From Flavobacterium sp. KACC 22761 (GTDB taxonomy: Bacteria > Bacteroidota > Bacteroidia > Flavobacteriales > Flavobacteriaceae), in assembly GCF_034058155.1 (NCBI RefSeq), contig NZ_CP139148.1, forward strand, positions 4,340,001-4,404,000: a stretch of 64,000 bases of DNA, read 5' to 3'. Each line of letters starts with the position of its first letter. Position 1 is the stretch's first letter. The notes under the pieces were generated by a model that had not been told where the DNA came from, ran no database searches, and saw only the letters and a list, made by a program, of their open reading frames with translations. A program made the position numbers and the translations under genes. Below, piece by piece: positions 56,930-64,000 of the stretch.

Positions 56930-57592
56930 CTACTCAATGTATTTTTTTATAATGGATGCCCATAACAGATAACCAGGACCTAAAAGATGCAGTCCGTCAT
57001 TTGTATAGGATTTGCTTAGCTTTCCGTTTTGATCCAAGAAATGCGGAAAAAGATTTATAAATTCAGCTTTATTTTCTTTAGCCAATTTTTCTAATTCTAT
57101 ATTCATTTCTTTTATTGTTTCCATTTTTCCTTGATGATTTTTGAATGTATCAAACTCATCATTTGTGGGTAAAATGCTTTGAATATAAATTACCGTTCTA
57201 GGACTATCATTTTTTAATTTTGATATTATGTTTTGATAGTTTTTTAAAATTGTTTCGGTACTGATTTTTTGAGCGATATCATTAATCCCGATGAGAATAA
57301 AGACCTTTTTAGGTTTACGTTTTACGATTTCATCCATACGGTCCAAAACTCCTAAAGTGATATCACCAGAAATTCCTCTGTTTTTTACTTTCCCTCCCGA
57401 AAAAATTTCATCCCAATTAGCACAATTCGTTATACTATCGCCTAGCAAAATAATTTCGTTTTTGCCTGCAGGCATCGCTTCAAAAAACGAACGTCTTTGA
57501 TCATAGAAATAATTATGAAAAACCTGCTTGTTTTCTTGAGCTAAAAGCCCCATAAAAAGAGTGGAAAAGAAAACACAAATACTTTTGAACAT
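56930..57592 (-). CDS. SGNH/GDSL-type esterase
   Basis: Starting at the ATG at 57592 gives MFKSICVFFSTLFMGLLAQ, a signal peptide; an upstream Met in the same frame would add 24 residues and overlap the previous gene. The 220-residue enzyme has the four SGNH blocks: IILLGDSITN (Ser nucleophile), GISGDITLGVL (Gly), IGINDIAQ (Asn) and DGLHLLGPGY (Asp-His). It is probably a carbohydrate O-acetylesterase or a related lipase-like esterase in the periplasm. It lies 4 bp after the FAD oxidoreductase gene. Removal of O-acetyl groups from the glycan is the likely job, by context. Confidence 0.88.
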   Translation of the reverse strand: MFKSICVFFSTLFMGLLAQENKQVFHNYFYDQRRSFFEAMPAGKNEIILLGDSITNCANWDEIFSGGKVKNRGISGDITLGVLDRMDEIVKRKPKKVFILIGINDIAQKISTETILKNYQNIISKLKNDSPRTVIYIQSILPTNDEFDTFKNHQGKMETIKEMNIELEKLAKENKAEFINLFPHFLDQNGKLSKSYTNDGLHLLGPGYLLWASIIKKYIE

Positions 57593-57596
57593 TTTA

Positions 57597-59396
57597 CTAT
57601 TTTTTGGCTTTAATATTTCCAGAAAAATCAATTTCTTTTTCAAATGCATGCAGGCTTTCTTCAATTAATATTGCCAAGTTTCTTTTGCTTATTGGATTTG
57701 CCGAAAGATTTTCTTTTGAGAATTTAGCCCCCGCTTTAGTTAAAAGATTAACTGCTTCCTGCTCTGTTAGAATTGCCGCACTTTTAACAATTTTATTTTT
57801 CTTATTAAACTGATTCAAGCCTTCTGTAAATTCCTGAACTGTAATATTTTGTTCTGGATAAAACCAAGTTCTGTTTGCCCATTTGTAGCTTTCGCCTTTT
57901 GTTTTTAAAATTCCTGTTGCAGTAATTTTTTGAATAGCTTCAAAAGCAGGATCTGTAGGTTTTACATCATACAAAGGCATGATGTATGCTTTTTGATTTA
58001 AAAGTGATTGTTGCACTTCTCTTACTGAAACCTTACGTGGCTCTATATTATTTTTAATTGCAACTCCTGCCAAAGTTCCTGCTGCCTGTCCTGTCAATAA
58101 AACTACAGGTTGTAGACGTGTTGCACCATTAATTAAATTTGAAGCTGAAATCGCTTTATCTGAGACTATAAATCCATCAACTTTTTCAGGAATTAGAGAT
58201 CCTAGCGGCACATTATAAGAAGGTACCGCTGGAAATCCAAGATCAGGGGCATTTGGGTTTTGTTTGTGATGATGATCTACAGGATAATCTCCAACAGAAA
58301 TTCCTGTTTTATACAAAGCTTCTTTTTGATTGTATGGGTCGGCAACGTGATTGTAAGTCAAAAACGAAACTCCTTTCACGCGTCGTCCTTCACGGTAATA
58401 TGGCGCGTAAGCCAACAAATCTGAAGTATTAAATTCGTCGTCAGCTAAGCCAAGATTCTTATATCCAAGTTCATTTTGTATATAATAAACAAACTGTAAA
58501 GTGTAATTTCTTGCTTTTAATAATTCTTTATTTCGATCTTCTCTTGATAATTCAACCACATCAAGATATACATCGTTGCCTTTTTTAGGCCAGTTGATCA
58601 TGTACTTATTATTCGGCATTTTACCGTACGATAACATTTTATCGCAATCAATATCTTTGTGGTCAACTGTTTCCATGCAAGAACCAGTAAAATTTGAGGC
58701 TGAATAATTGCTTGGTTTTGCGATAGTTTTGTCCGTTCCTTTGCCATAATCTTTTAAGATGGCTACCCAAGTTAAATCCTGAACAATGTTATTGGCTTTT
58801 AATGGTGCGTTGGCTTCTTTGGTTTCTTTTTGAGAATCCATTCCTAAGCGATAAGCTGCTCCAGCCATTTTCAGCGTTTCACCGATGTCTGTAGCGTCAA
58901 TTGTGATTTTTGCATGAACTTCAAGAGTCTCATTTTTATCATTTTTGAAAGTAGCGCCTTTAACTGAATTTCCTACTTTCAAAATACTTGTTACGTAGTA
59001 GCCATGAATAATTGCAAGATTTTTCTCTTTTGCAGCAATTTGATTGAAAATCTTATTCCCAACAGAAGGCTCAAAAAGAGTATTGCTAACCCAGCCTGTT
59101 TCAAGAGCTGCAGCTCCGCCGTAATAATCTCTAAGCGCACCTCTGAATTCATTCCAGATTCCAGAATCTAAATTATGATTACCATCGCAGGCACCAACTC
59201 CTTGCAAAGTAAACATACCTCCTATCCATGGTGATTCTTCAACAATCAATGTATTAGCTCCCAATCTGGAAGATGCAATACCAGCAGATGTTCCACTGGT
59301 AGAGCCTCCAATTACTAAAACGTCAACCGTTTTTTTGGTGATATTCTGAGAATATCCATAACAAAATAAAAAAAATGCGATTATTTGAATTTTCAT
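57597..59396 (-). CDS. Exported FAD-dependent oxidoreductase
   Basis: The 599-residue protein has a signal peptide (about 1-17, ending YGYSQ). An FAD-binding domain of the FAD_oxidored type follows: VDVLVIGGSTSGTSAGIASSRLG at about 24-46, VEESPWIGGMF, TIDATDIGETLKMAG and VSDKAISASNLINGATRLQPVVLLTGQAAGTLAG. A C-terminal region (about 460-599) has SLH-like helices. It oxidises or reduces an unknown substrate outside the cytosol. It sits between the DUF5009 protein and the SGNH esterase, so a sugar or amino-sugar is likely. I cannot name the reaction. Confidence 0.82.
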   Translation of the reverse strand: MKIQIIAFFLFCYGYSQNITKKTVDVLVIGGSTSGTSAGIASSRLGANTLIVEESPWIGGMFTLQGVGACDGNHNLDSGIWNEFRGALRDYYGGAAALETGWVSNTLFEPSVGNKIFNQIAAKEKNLAIIHGYYVTSILKVGNSVKGATFKNDKNETLEVHAKITIDATDIGETLKMAGAAYRLGMDSQKETKEANAPLKANNIVQDLTWVAILKDYGKGTDKTIAKPSNYSASNFTGSCMETVDHKDIDCDKMLSYGKMPNNKYMINWPKKGNDVYLDVVELSREDRNKELLKARNYTLQFVYYIQNELGYKNLGLADDEFNTSDLLAYAPYYREGRRVKGVSFLTYNHVADPYNQKEALYKTGISVGDYPVDHHHKQNPNAPDLGFPAVPSYNVPLGSLIPEKVDGFIVSDKAISASNLINGATRLQPVVLLTGQAAGTLAGVAIKNNIEPRKVSVREVQQSLLNQKAYIMPLYDVKPTDPAFEAIQKITATGILKTKGESYKWANRTWFYPEQNITVQEFTEGLNQFNKKNKIVKSAAILTEQEAVNLLTKAGAKFSKENLSANPISKRNLAILIEESLHAFEKEIDFSGNIKAKK

Positions 59397-59430
59397 AATA
59401 TATAATATTTTAATAGCAAGAGTGAATTCT

Positions 59431-60846
59431 TTAGGTTCTCCAAAATATTTTTTTTCTAGAGAAAAAAGTTGTTATCAAAACAGCTAATACAGTAAGTATA
59501 AAACCTCTCAAAAATCCTGTAAAAGCATTTTCATTGAATACGTCAAAATAATTTGTAATGGTTAAAATGGTGAGAATTGGCATCACAACCATAGACGTCG
59601 CGACATAGGCGATCATTGGATTTTGTCCTGTCAAAACCAAAAATTTAGTAGCTCTAATGCATTTGAAATAATCGCAAACCACTGAGAAAAAAAGTATCGC
59701 AAAAAATGCCAAACCTGAAGTAACGAAATAATAACTGTACGTTGAAGTATCCTTTCTTATTCCGCCTTCATAAGCTTCTAGAAACAATCCTAATACTAAA
59801 CAGTAAGCTCCTGCCGAAAAAAGTTTTTTCCAAAAAACACCAAACTCTGAAGTATTTGATTTTAGAATAAAATAATTCAAAATCAATAAACCTAAAGCAA
59901 CTACAAGATTCATTTCCAATTCACGTACAAATAAAAAATAAACGTTGCTTATAATAATTGATAAAGAAACCAGACTGATCACTATTGCCTTGTTATCATT
60001 TTCTCGCACTTCATTTTGTGGCGCAACAGTCCATTCTTTTATATATTCTCCGGCAAGAGTTCCTGGAATTACGATAAAGAAATATTTTAAGTAATAAAAT
60101 TTATAAGCCCATGCAAACGGCGTAAAATCATACAATTGCTTTACCCAGCCATCGTTTGTGCTGGCTAAAAAAACGGCCATAATAAATGGCAAAACCAATA
60201 AGCGATAAACTGGCTTTTTAAAGGTAAAAATATAAATCACACTTGCCAAAAAAGCCATATTTGCAAGTACAATCAGAATAATATCGCTGTAATAAAGATC
60301 AAAATCATGATTTTCTTTTCCTTGAAAATTTATCGCCAATAGCAAGGCGAATCCAATTGCAAAAGCAGCCAATTTTATAATGGAACTATTTAATTCGGGA
60401 TTTTTTGAAGCTTTTATAAATGGCAGTGTTTCTGTTGAAAACATAAAAAACATCAGAATAAAACTGCCAAGCGAAATTATGCTTGAAACAATAGTAGCAG
60501 GATTACTTATTACAAATGGTCTCATATGCTCAAAAAATATGGCGAAAAAGACCAATTGCAGCCCTCTAAAAAAGGAATCTCGACAGAGCACCCATTTATT
60601 AGCGCCACTTTCTAATTTGCTTCCTAATGAAAAAGGAAATGCCGCGCCCATTGAAAATAAAAAGAAAGGAAAAACTAAATCTACCCAGGTAATTCCATAA
60701 ATATTCGGATTAAATGATGAGTTGGGAGGCACTTGAGCATGCGCCATCCAAGCGGGCAAATACGTAAGGATCATTTGTCCAGAAAGTATCATTGCGATAA
60801 TCGCAAATCCTCTTAAGGCATCTATAGACAAAGCTCTTGTTTTCAT
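59431..60846 (-). CDS. DUF5009 / heparan-alpha-glucosaminide N-acetyltransferase-like membrane protein
   Basis: The 471-residue inner-membrane protein has about 11-12 hydrophobic segments. It begins MKTRALSIDALRGFAIIAMI, then GITWVDLVFPFFLFSMGAAFPFSLG, and ends with GQNPMIAYVATSMVVMPIL. These match the DUF5009/HGSNAT-like acyltransferases. In human HGSNAT the enzyme moves acetyl groups from cytosolic acetyl-CoA to terminal glucosamine of heparan sulfate on the other side of the membrane. A similar job here, acetylating free amino sugars in the periplasm, is inference. It follows the first GHL10 gene and precedes the FAD oxidoreductase. Confidence 0.8.
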   Translation of the reverse strand: MKTRALSIDALRGFAIIAMILSGQMILTYLPAWMAHAQVPPNSSFNPNIYGITWVDLVFPFFLFSMGAAFPFSLGSKLESGANKWVLCRDSFFRGLQLVFFAIFFEHMRPFVISNPATIVSSIISLGSFILMFFMFSTETLPFIKASKNPELNSSIIKLAAFAIGFALLLAINFQGKENHDFDLYYSDIILIVLANMAFLASVIYIFTFKKPVYRLLVLPFIMAVFLASTNDGWVKQLYDFTPFAWAYKFYYLKYFFIVIPGTLAGEYIKEWTVAPQNEVRENDNKAIVISLVSLSIIISNVYFLFVRELEMNLVVALGLLILNYFILKSNTSEFGVFWKKLFSAGAYCLVLGLFLEAYEGGIRKDTSTYSYYFVTSGLAFFAILFFSVVCDYFKCIRATKFLVLTGQNPMIAYVATSMVVMPILTILTITNYFDVFNENAFTGFLRGFILTVLAVLITTFFSRKKIFWRT

Positions 60847-60892
60847 ATCCAGATTTTAAAAATCAATTATTTTTGAGACAATATTATGGCTG

Positions 60893-60932
60893 TCGCTTTA
60901 CAGCGATTTACTTCTTTGACATCCTTTGTCAA
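60893..60932 (-). other. Two small hairpins in the GHL10-DUF5009 gap
   Basis: TTGACA (60916-60921) pairs with TGTCAA (60927-60932), and TCGCT (60893-60897) pairs with AGCGA (60902-60906). Neither is followed by a T run. They could influence relative expression of the first gene, but this is not shown. Confidence 0.35.
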
Positions 60933-60933
60933 T

Positions 60934-62061
60934 CTACTTTTTAGTATATTCTGTAGAAAAATATTCTGGAAAAGCTTTCAAACCTTCGTAGAAAAAGAAA
61001 GATTCTCCTTTTACTCCTAATTTTCTATTGACATCAATCATCTGATTTAAAAAATCAGGTTGCGGATTTACACCATTTACTTGAAGCAAAACTCCAGAGA
61101 AGAATTTATCTTTTTGATCTTTTTTAAGAAATTTCACTTGCTCCTCTAATGTTGTAGTGTAACTCTCAATTGTTTTTCTATAAACCTGCGGAATTACATA
61201 ATCGCAATATCCTTTATCCAGCCAAGTTGGCCAATCTTGCAGATATTCTTCTTTTGCCCACGGATGGATGCTTGGCGCCATACTTACAATCAATTTAGGT
61301 TTGATTGCTTTTAATTCTTTATAAAGTTGGCCAAGAAAAACAGTCAGTTTATCTGCGCGCCAAGTTAGCCAGTCTGCATTTTTATAATCATCAGGAGGAA
61401 GATTCCCGTTGTGTTCTTTTTTATATAAAGCTACCGTATAAGTGTCGTAACCGCCAAGTGATGGCATTGCCGGCAAACGGTCGTCACCTTGAATTCCGTC
61501 AACATTATATTTTTTTACAACTTCTATAATCAATGATTTTACAAAATTCTGAACTTCTGGATCCATAGCGTTCATCCATTCAAAACCATTTTTTGTTACC
61601 AAGTTTCCTTTATTATCAATGGCTTTCCAGTTTGGGAATTTTTTCAGGATTGCACCGCCATTTTCACCATAAGAAGAAGCAAATCCAAATTCAAACCACG
61701 CATGCACTTTTATATTTGCCTTGTGTCCTGCATCAATCATTTCTTGTAATGGATCACGATCTCCAAAACGTTCCATAATTGGCTTTCCAAACAAATCTTT
61801 CATTATCTTACTTGGATACAAAGTAGTTCCTCTATTCCAAACGACCACATAAATATCTGTAATACCCGATTTTTTACAAAGCGCAACAGCCTCAATAATG
61901 TTTTCTTTTGAATCTAAAGCTTTTGAAGCAACATTAGTAACCCAAACTCCTTTTACAGGAGCAATTGGAGATTTGCCATTGATTGATGCCACATTGCTCG
62001 CACAGCAAAAAAGCGAAAACAATAAAATAGGTAATAAGGTAATTTTTAAGATATTCTGCAT
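60934..62061 (-). CDS. GHL10 (DUF187) glycosidase lipoprotein, first operon gene
   Basis: Starting at 62061 (MQNILKITLLPILLFSLFCCAS) gives a lipoprotein signal with the lipid Cys near 20; the longer frame from 62109 adds 16 residues and would start upstream of the likely transcription start. The 375-residue protein is a single GHL10 barrel: VKGVWVTNVASKAL, TDIYVVVWNRGTTLYPS, KVHAWFEFGFASS, VDGIQGDDRLPAMPS, SMAPSIHPWAKE and DYVIPQVYRK. It is a close paralog of 47754-48884. It is the first gene after the operon promoter. Confidence 0.88.
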   Translation of the reverse strand: MQNILKITLLPILLFSLFCCASNVASINGKSPIAPVKGVWVTNVASKALDSKENIIEAVALCKKSGITDIYVVVWNRGTTLYPSKIMKDLFGKPIMERFGDRDPLQEMIDAGHKANIKVHAWFEFGFASSYGENGGAILKKFPNWKAIDNKGNLVTKNGFEWMNAMDPEVQNFVKSLIIEVVKKYNVDGIQGDDRLPAMPSLGGYDTYTVALYKKEHNGNLPPDDYKNADWLTWRADKLTVFLGQLYKELKAIKPKLIVSMAPSIHPWAKEEYLQDWPTWLDKGYCDYVIPQVYRKTIESYTTTLEEQVKFLKKDQKDKFFSGVLLQVNGVNPQPDFLNQMIDVNRKLGVKGESFFFYEGLKAFPEYFSTEYTKK

Positions 62062-62083
62062 TGGTTTTGTTTTTTGGTTTGAG

Positions 62084-62112
62084 CAAATATATAAAATTTT
62101 ACTAACCACAAC
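62084..62112 (-). promoter_or_regulatory. Operon promoter TTG-N17-TATATTTG
   Basis: On the minus strand TTG (62111-62109) is followed after 17 bases by TATATTTG (62091-62084). This fits the Flavobacterium consensus TTG-N17-23-TAnnTTTG. The start codon at 62061 is about 16 bases past the expected transcription start. Plus-strand CAAATATATAAAAT here is identical to 35176-35189 near the LacI gene. Confidence 0.65.
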
Positions 62113-62467
62113 TTAGTTATTAAAAAAATTTATTAATTAACATTTAGCTTATTTTCAGAAAGTTTTAGTAATATTCTACAAATCCTCAGCAAATACAGCC
62201 AATAAGACGCGAAAAGCATATTTGAAATATTTTTACTTTTTTATGGATATTTTTTTTTGAAAAGAAAATTATTCGCACAAAAAAACTTTGTTCCCACCCA
62301 AGAAGCAGATGGAATATTGAATGTTTAGCAATAAAATAGGCTGTATAATTTATTTCTAATTTGCTCAAAAGCAATGAGAAGCAAATAGATTTTGAAAAAA
62401 AATTTAAAAACAAAACCCAAGACTAAAAGAACTTTTACAAAAAGTGAATCGAGAGTTACAAAACAAA

Positions 62468-62499
62468 AAAAACTCTATAAAACAAATTATAGAGTTTTT
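62468..62499 (-). terminator. Terminator of the ROK gene
   Basis: AAAAACTCTATAA (62468-62480) pairs perfectly with TTATAGAGTTTTT (62487-62499) around a 6-base loop. The minus strand then continues with T residues. It lies 20 bp past the stop at 62520. Confidence 0.85.
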
Positions 62500-62519
62500 A
62501 AAATCTTATGAAGAATTAC

Positions 62520-63746
62520 TTATTTAAAAAAGGGAGAAAGCATCTTTTCTTTTACAATACAGCAAGCGCCAATTACGCCTACACGATGCCCGAGTGTTGA
62601 TTTTTTTAATTTCATATCTCTATTTACCAAGCCCAGCGAATGCTTTTTAAGTGCCGACTGAATTGGCAAAAGCGCAAAATCTCCCAACTGTGAAAAATCT
62701 CCACCAATAACAAGAAGATCAGGATTAAAAATATTCAGCAAAATAGACAAATAACGTCCCATTTTTTCGCTTTGTCTTGTAACTAATTCGATACACAAAC
62801 TGTCTTCCAGGTTAATGGCTCCAGAAATAATATCTAAATGCTGCAGATCTTCATTTTCATTGAGTTCAATTTTTGAATGCTTTCCTTCTTTTAACGCTTC
62901 TTTAAATTGTCGCACTAAAGACCAGCCCGAAATTTCAGTTTCAAGACAACCTAATTTACCGCATTGACAAATGATTTCATTTTCAAAAAGAGTACTATGT
63001 CCAAACTCGCCAGAATAACCGGATTTTCCATAATAAAGCTTTCCGTCGGTCATAATCCCGATAGCTACTCCCCAACTGTAATTCAAGAAAATTATATTTT
63101 GCTCATCGTCAACAACACCTTCGCAATATTCACCAAAAGCCATCGCACGTGTGTCATTTTCAAGATGAACCGGAAGACCCAATTGTTCAGATATAATTTC
63201 CGTCAAAGGCCTGTTTTCACTAAAGAAATAATTATAACTGAAACCTTCCATCGAATTGATTCGGCCAGAAAAGTTGATACAAATCCCGACAATTAATTTT
63301 TTCTCTACGGAGCTTTCTTCAATATAATTATTGATAAGCGCACAAAACTCCAACAAAGATTCTTGCGAATTTTTTAATGCAAATGGAACGCGCAAATCAA
63401 GGCTTATAAACTCATTCTTTATATTCTGCAATCCAATCGACATATGAGTTCGTCCGACCTCAACACCCAAGAAAAAAGCACAAGTTGGGTTGATACTATA
63501 TAAAGAAGGTCTTCGTCCGCCGCTGTTGGTTATTTTTCCCATATCCACTACGGTGCCTTCCTGCAAGAGCTCATTGACCGCCTTAGTAACTGTAGGAACG
63601 CTGGATTGCAATTCAGAACTTATTTCTGCAATTGTTGCATTACCTGCAGAAAGTAATCGTTTTACAATTGACTGCCTGAGCATGTGCCACTTTTGCCCCG
63701 AAAGACTATTGTCTTTACTAATATCAAGTAAATCTTTTAAATTCAT
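62520..63746 (-). CDS. ROK-family transcriptional regulator (NagC/XylR-like)
   Basis: The 408-residue protein has an N-terminal winged helix (about 18-75, with AEISSELQSSVPTVTKAVNELLQEG). A ROK kinase-like sugar-sensing domain follows, with VGVEVGRTH-type ATP-fold strands, HLENDTRAMAFGE (Asp198) and the zinc site GEFGH (His250) plus CQCGKLGC (Cys260, 262, 267). It is likely a repressor released by a sugar or sugar phosphate such as GlcNAc-6-P. It lies just upstream of the large operon and is probably one of its two regulators, beside LacI. Confidence 0.92.
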   Translation of the reverse strand: MNLKDLLDISKDNSLSGQKWHMLRQSIVKRLLSAGNATIAEISSELQSSVPTVTKAVNELLQEGTVVDMGKITNSGGRRPSLYSINPTCAFFLGVEVGRTHMSIGLQNIKNEFISLDLRVPFALKNSQESLLEFCALINNYIEESSVEKKLIVGICINFSGRINSMEGFSYNYFFSENRPLTEIISEQLGLPVHLENDTRAMAFGEYCEGVVDDEQNIIFLNYSWGVAIGIMTDGKLYYGKSGYSGEFGHSTLFENEIICQCGKLGCLETEISGWSLVRQFKEALKEGKHSKIELNENEDLQHLDIISGAINLEDSLCIELVTRQSEKMGRYLSILLNIFNPDLLVIGGDFSQLGDFALLPIQSALKKHSLGLVNRDMKLKKSTLGHRVGVIGACCIVKEKMLSPFFK

Positions 63747-63774
63747 TTATCGTCGATTTTAACAAATTCTATTA

Positions 63775-63782
63775 CAAACATA
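63775..63782 (-). promoter_or_regulatory. Candidate -7 box of the ROK gene
   Basis: Plus-strand CAAACATA reads TATGTTTG on the minus strand, matching TAnnTTTG, 29 bp before the start codon. No -33 TTG is seen at the usual distance. Confidence 0.4.
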
Positions 63783-64000
63783 ATTCATTTTTAACTTAAC
63801 CGTTGCTTTTTTTATTACAAAAATCAAAAGGCAATCTTACACCTCAAAAGCAACACTTCTGGCGCTGTAGTCCGTAAAAAATATAAACCCAAAAAACATA
63901 ATAAGAAAAAACATCTTAAAATTACAAGTTTTTTTATTTTACTCAAAGATTTAAAAAAAATATAAATTAAATACGAATTTAATATTAAATATTTTTAATA

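Larger units (their letters stand above)
36686..62061 (-). other. Probable 16-gene leftward operon of the glycan utilization locus
   Basis: Sixteen genes on one strand run from a TTG-N17-TATATTTG promoter at 62112-62084 to a hairpin at 36497-36524. Most gaps are 4-87 bp and one is a TAATG overlap. The two larger gaps (about 234 and 243 bp) hold inverted-repeat elements. Internal promoters cannot be excluded at these gaps. Confidence 0.65.
62062..62519. other. 458-bp region between the ROK gene and the operon
   Basis: The left end holds the operon promoter (62084-62112) and the right end holds the ROK terminator (62468-62499). A 75-codon minus-strand frame (62186-62413) is AT-rich and low-complexity and is not supported. 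Nothing else is recognised in the middle. Confidence 0.6.

Noticed and set aside
36686..62061. A sialic acid utilization locus, because of the AGE epimerase, SGNH esterase, GH20 and MFS genes
   Set aside because: No sialidase or N-acetylneuraminate lyase is encoded, while GHL10, GH92, DUF4434 and DUF5009 are unexplained by that pathway.
62186..62413. 75-codon minus-strand frame
   Set aside because: The translation is low-complexity, rich in Phe, Leu, Lys and Ser, and lies in AT-rich noncoding DNA before the operon promoter.

Overview
The window looks like a chromosomal segment of a Flavobacterium-type Bacteroidota. It has AT-rich DNA, TAnnTTTG-type promoters, SusC/SusD pairs, an ECF sigma/FecR pair, proteins ending in type IX secretion (T9SS) sorting domains, and an SprB-repeat adhesin cut by the left edge. 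No rRNA, tRNA, CRISPR array, insertion sequence or phage genes were seen.

Region 1 (1-6.98 kb): the N-terminal ~1,000 residues of a giant SprB-like repeat protein, an AraC regulator, and a divergent pair made of a CPGC redoxin and flavohemoglobin (hmp) with a small membrane protein. A strong hairpin ends this part.

Region 2 (7.0-17.7 kb): three tandem secreted proteins, each followed by its own terminator. They have different catalytic heads: an S12 serine hydrolase with R61 DD-peptidase-like motifs, an SLT-like plus amidase protein, and a GHL10 (DUF187) glycosidase. All share one ~600-residue tail (FN3-like, golvesin-like, two PKD, a jelly-roll-like module, T9SS domain). Two of the tails contain a 243-bp stretch with no differences. 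The set looks like a secreted peptidoglycan-degrading kit built by swapping heads onto one tail.

Region 3 (18.9-33.8 kb): a solitary HNH restriction-endonuclease-like gene, an MFS transporter, an exported Ppx/GppA-like protein, a secreted beta-helix protein and a roadblock-like protein. An ECF sigma / FecR / STN-SusC / SusD system follows, beside a fused GDPD-like plus alkaline phosphatase enzyme. The sigma and anti-sigma genes are preceded by matching two-part promoter-like motifs. I infer an organophosphorus-scavenging SusCD system.

Region 4 (34-63.7 kb): a large polysaccharide utilization locus. It has a LacI regulator, a serine-hydrolase lipoprotein, a probable 16-gene leftward operon (62.06 to 36.69 kb) and a ROK regulator. 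The operon encodes two GHL10 lipoproteins, a DUF5009 transmembrane acetyltransferase-like protein, an exported FAD oxidoreductase, an SGNH esterase, an AGE epimerase, SusC/SusD, a DUF5018-like surface lipoprotein, a YkuD-like protein, GH92, GH20, an unknown lipoprotein, a DUF4434 protein and two MFS transporters. GH20, AGE, DUF5009 and GHL10 point to an N-acetylhexosamine-rich glycan. GHL10 and the YkuD fold suggest peptidoglycan-derived glycan as one candidate, while GH92 argues for a mannose-bearing glycan. Two intergenic inverted-repeat elements lie inside the operon.
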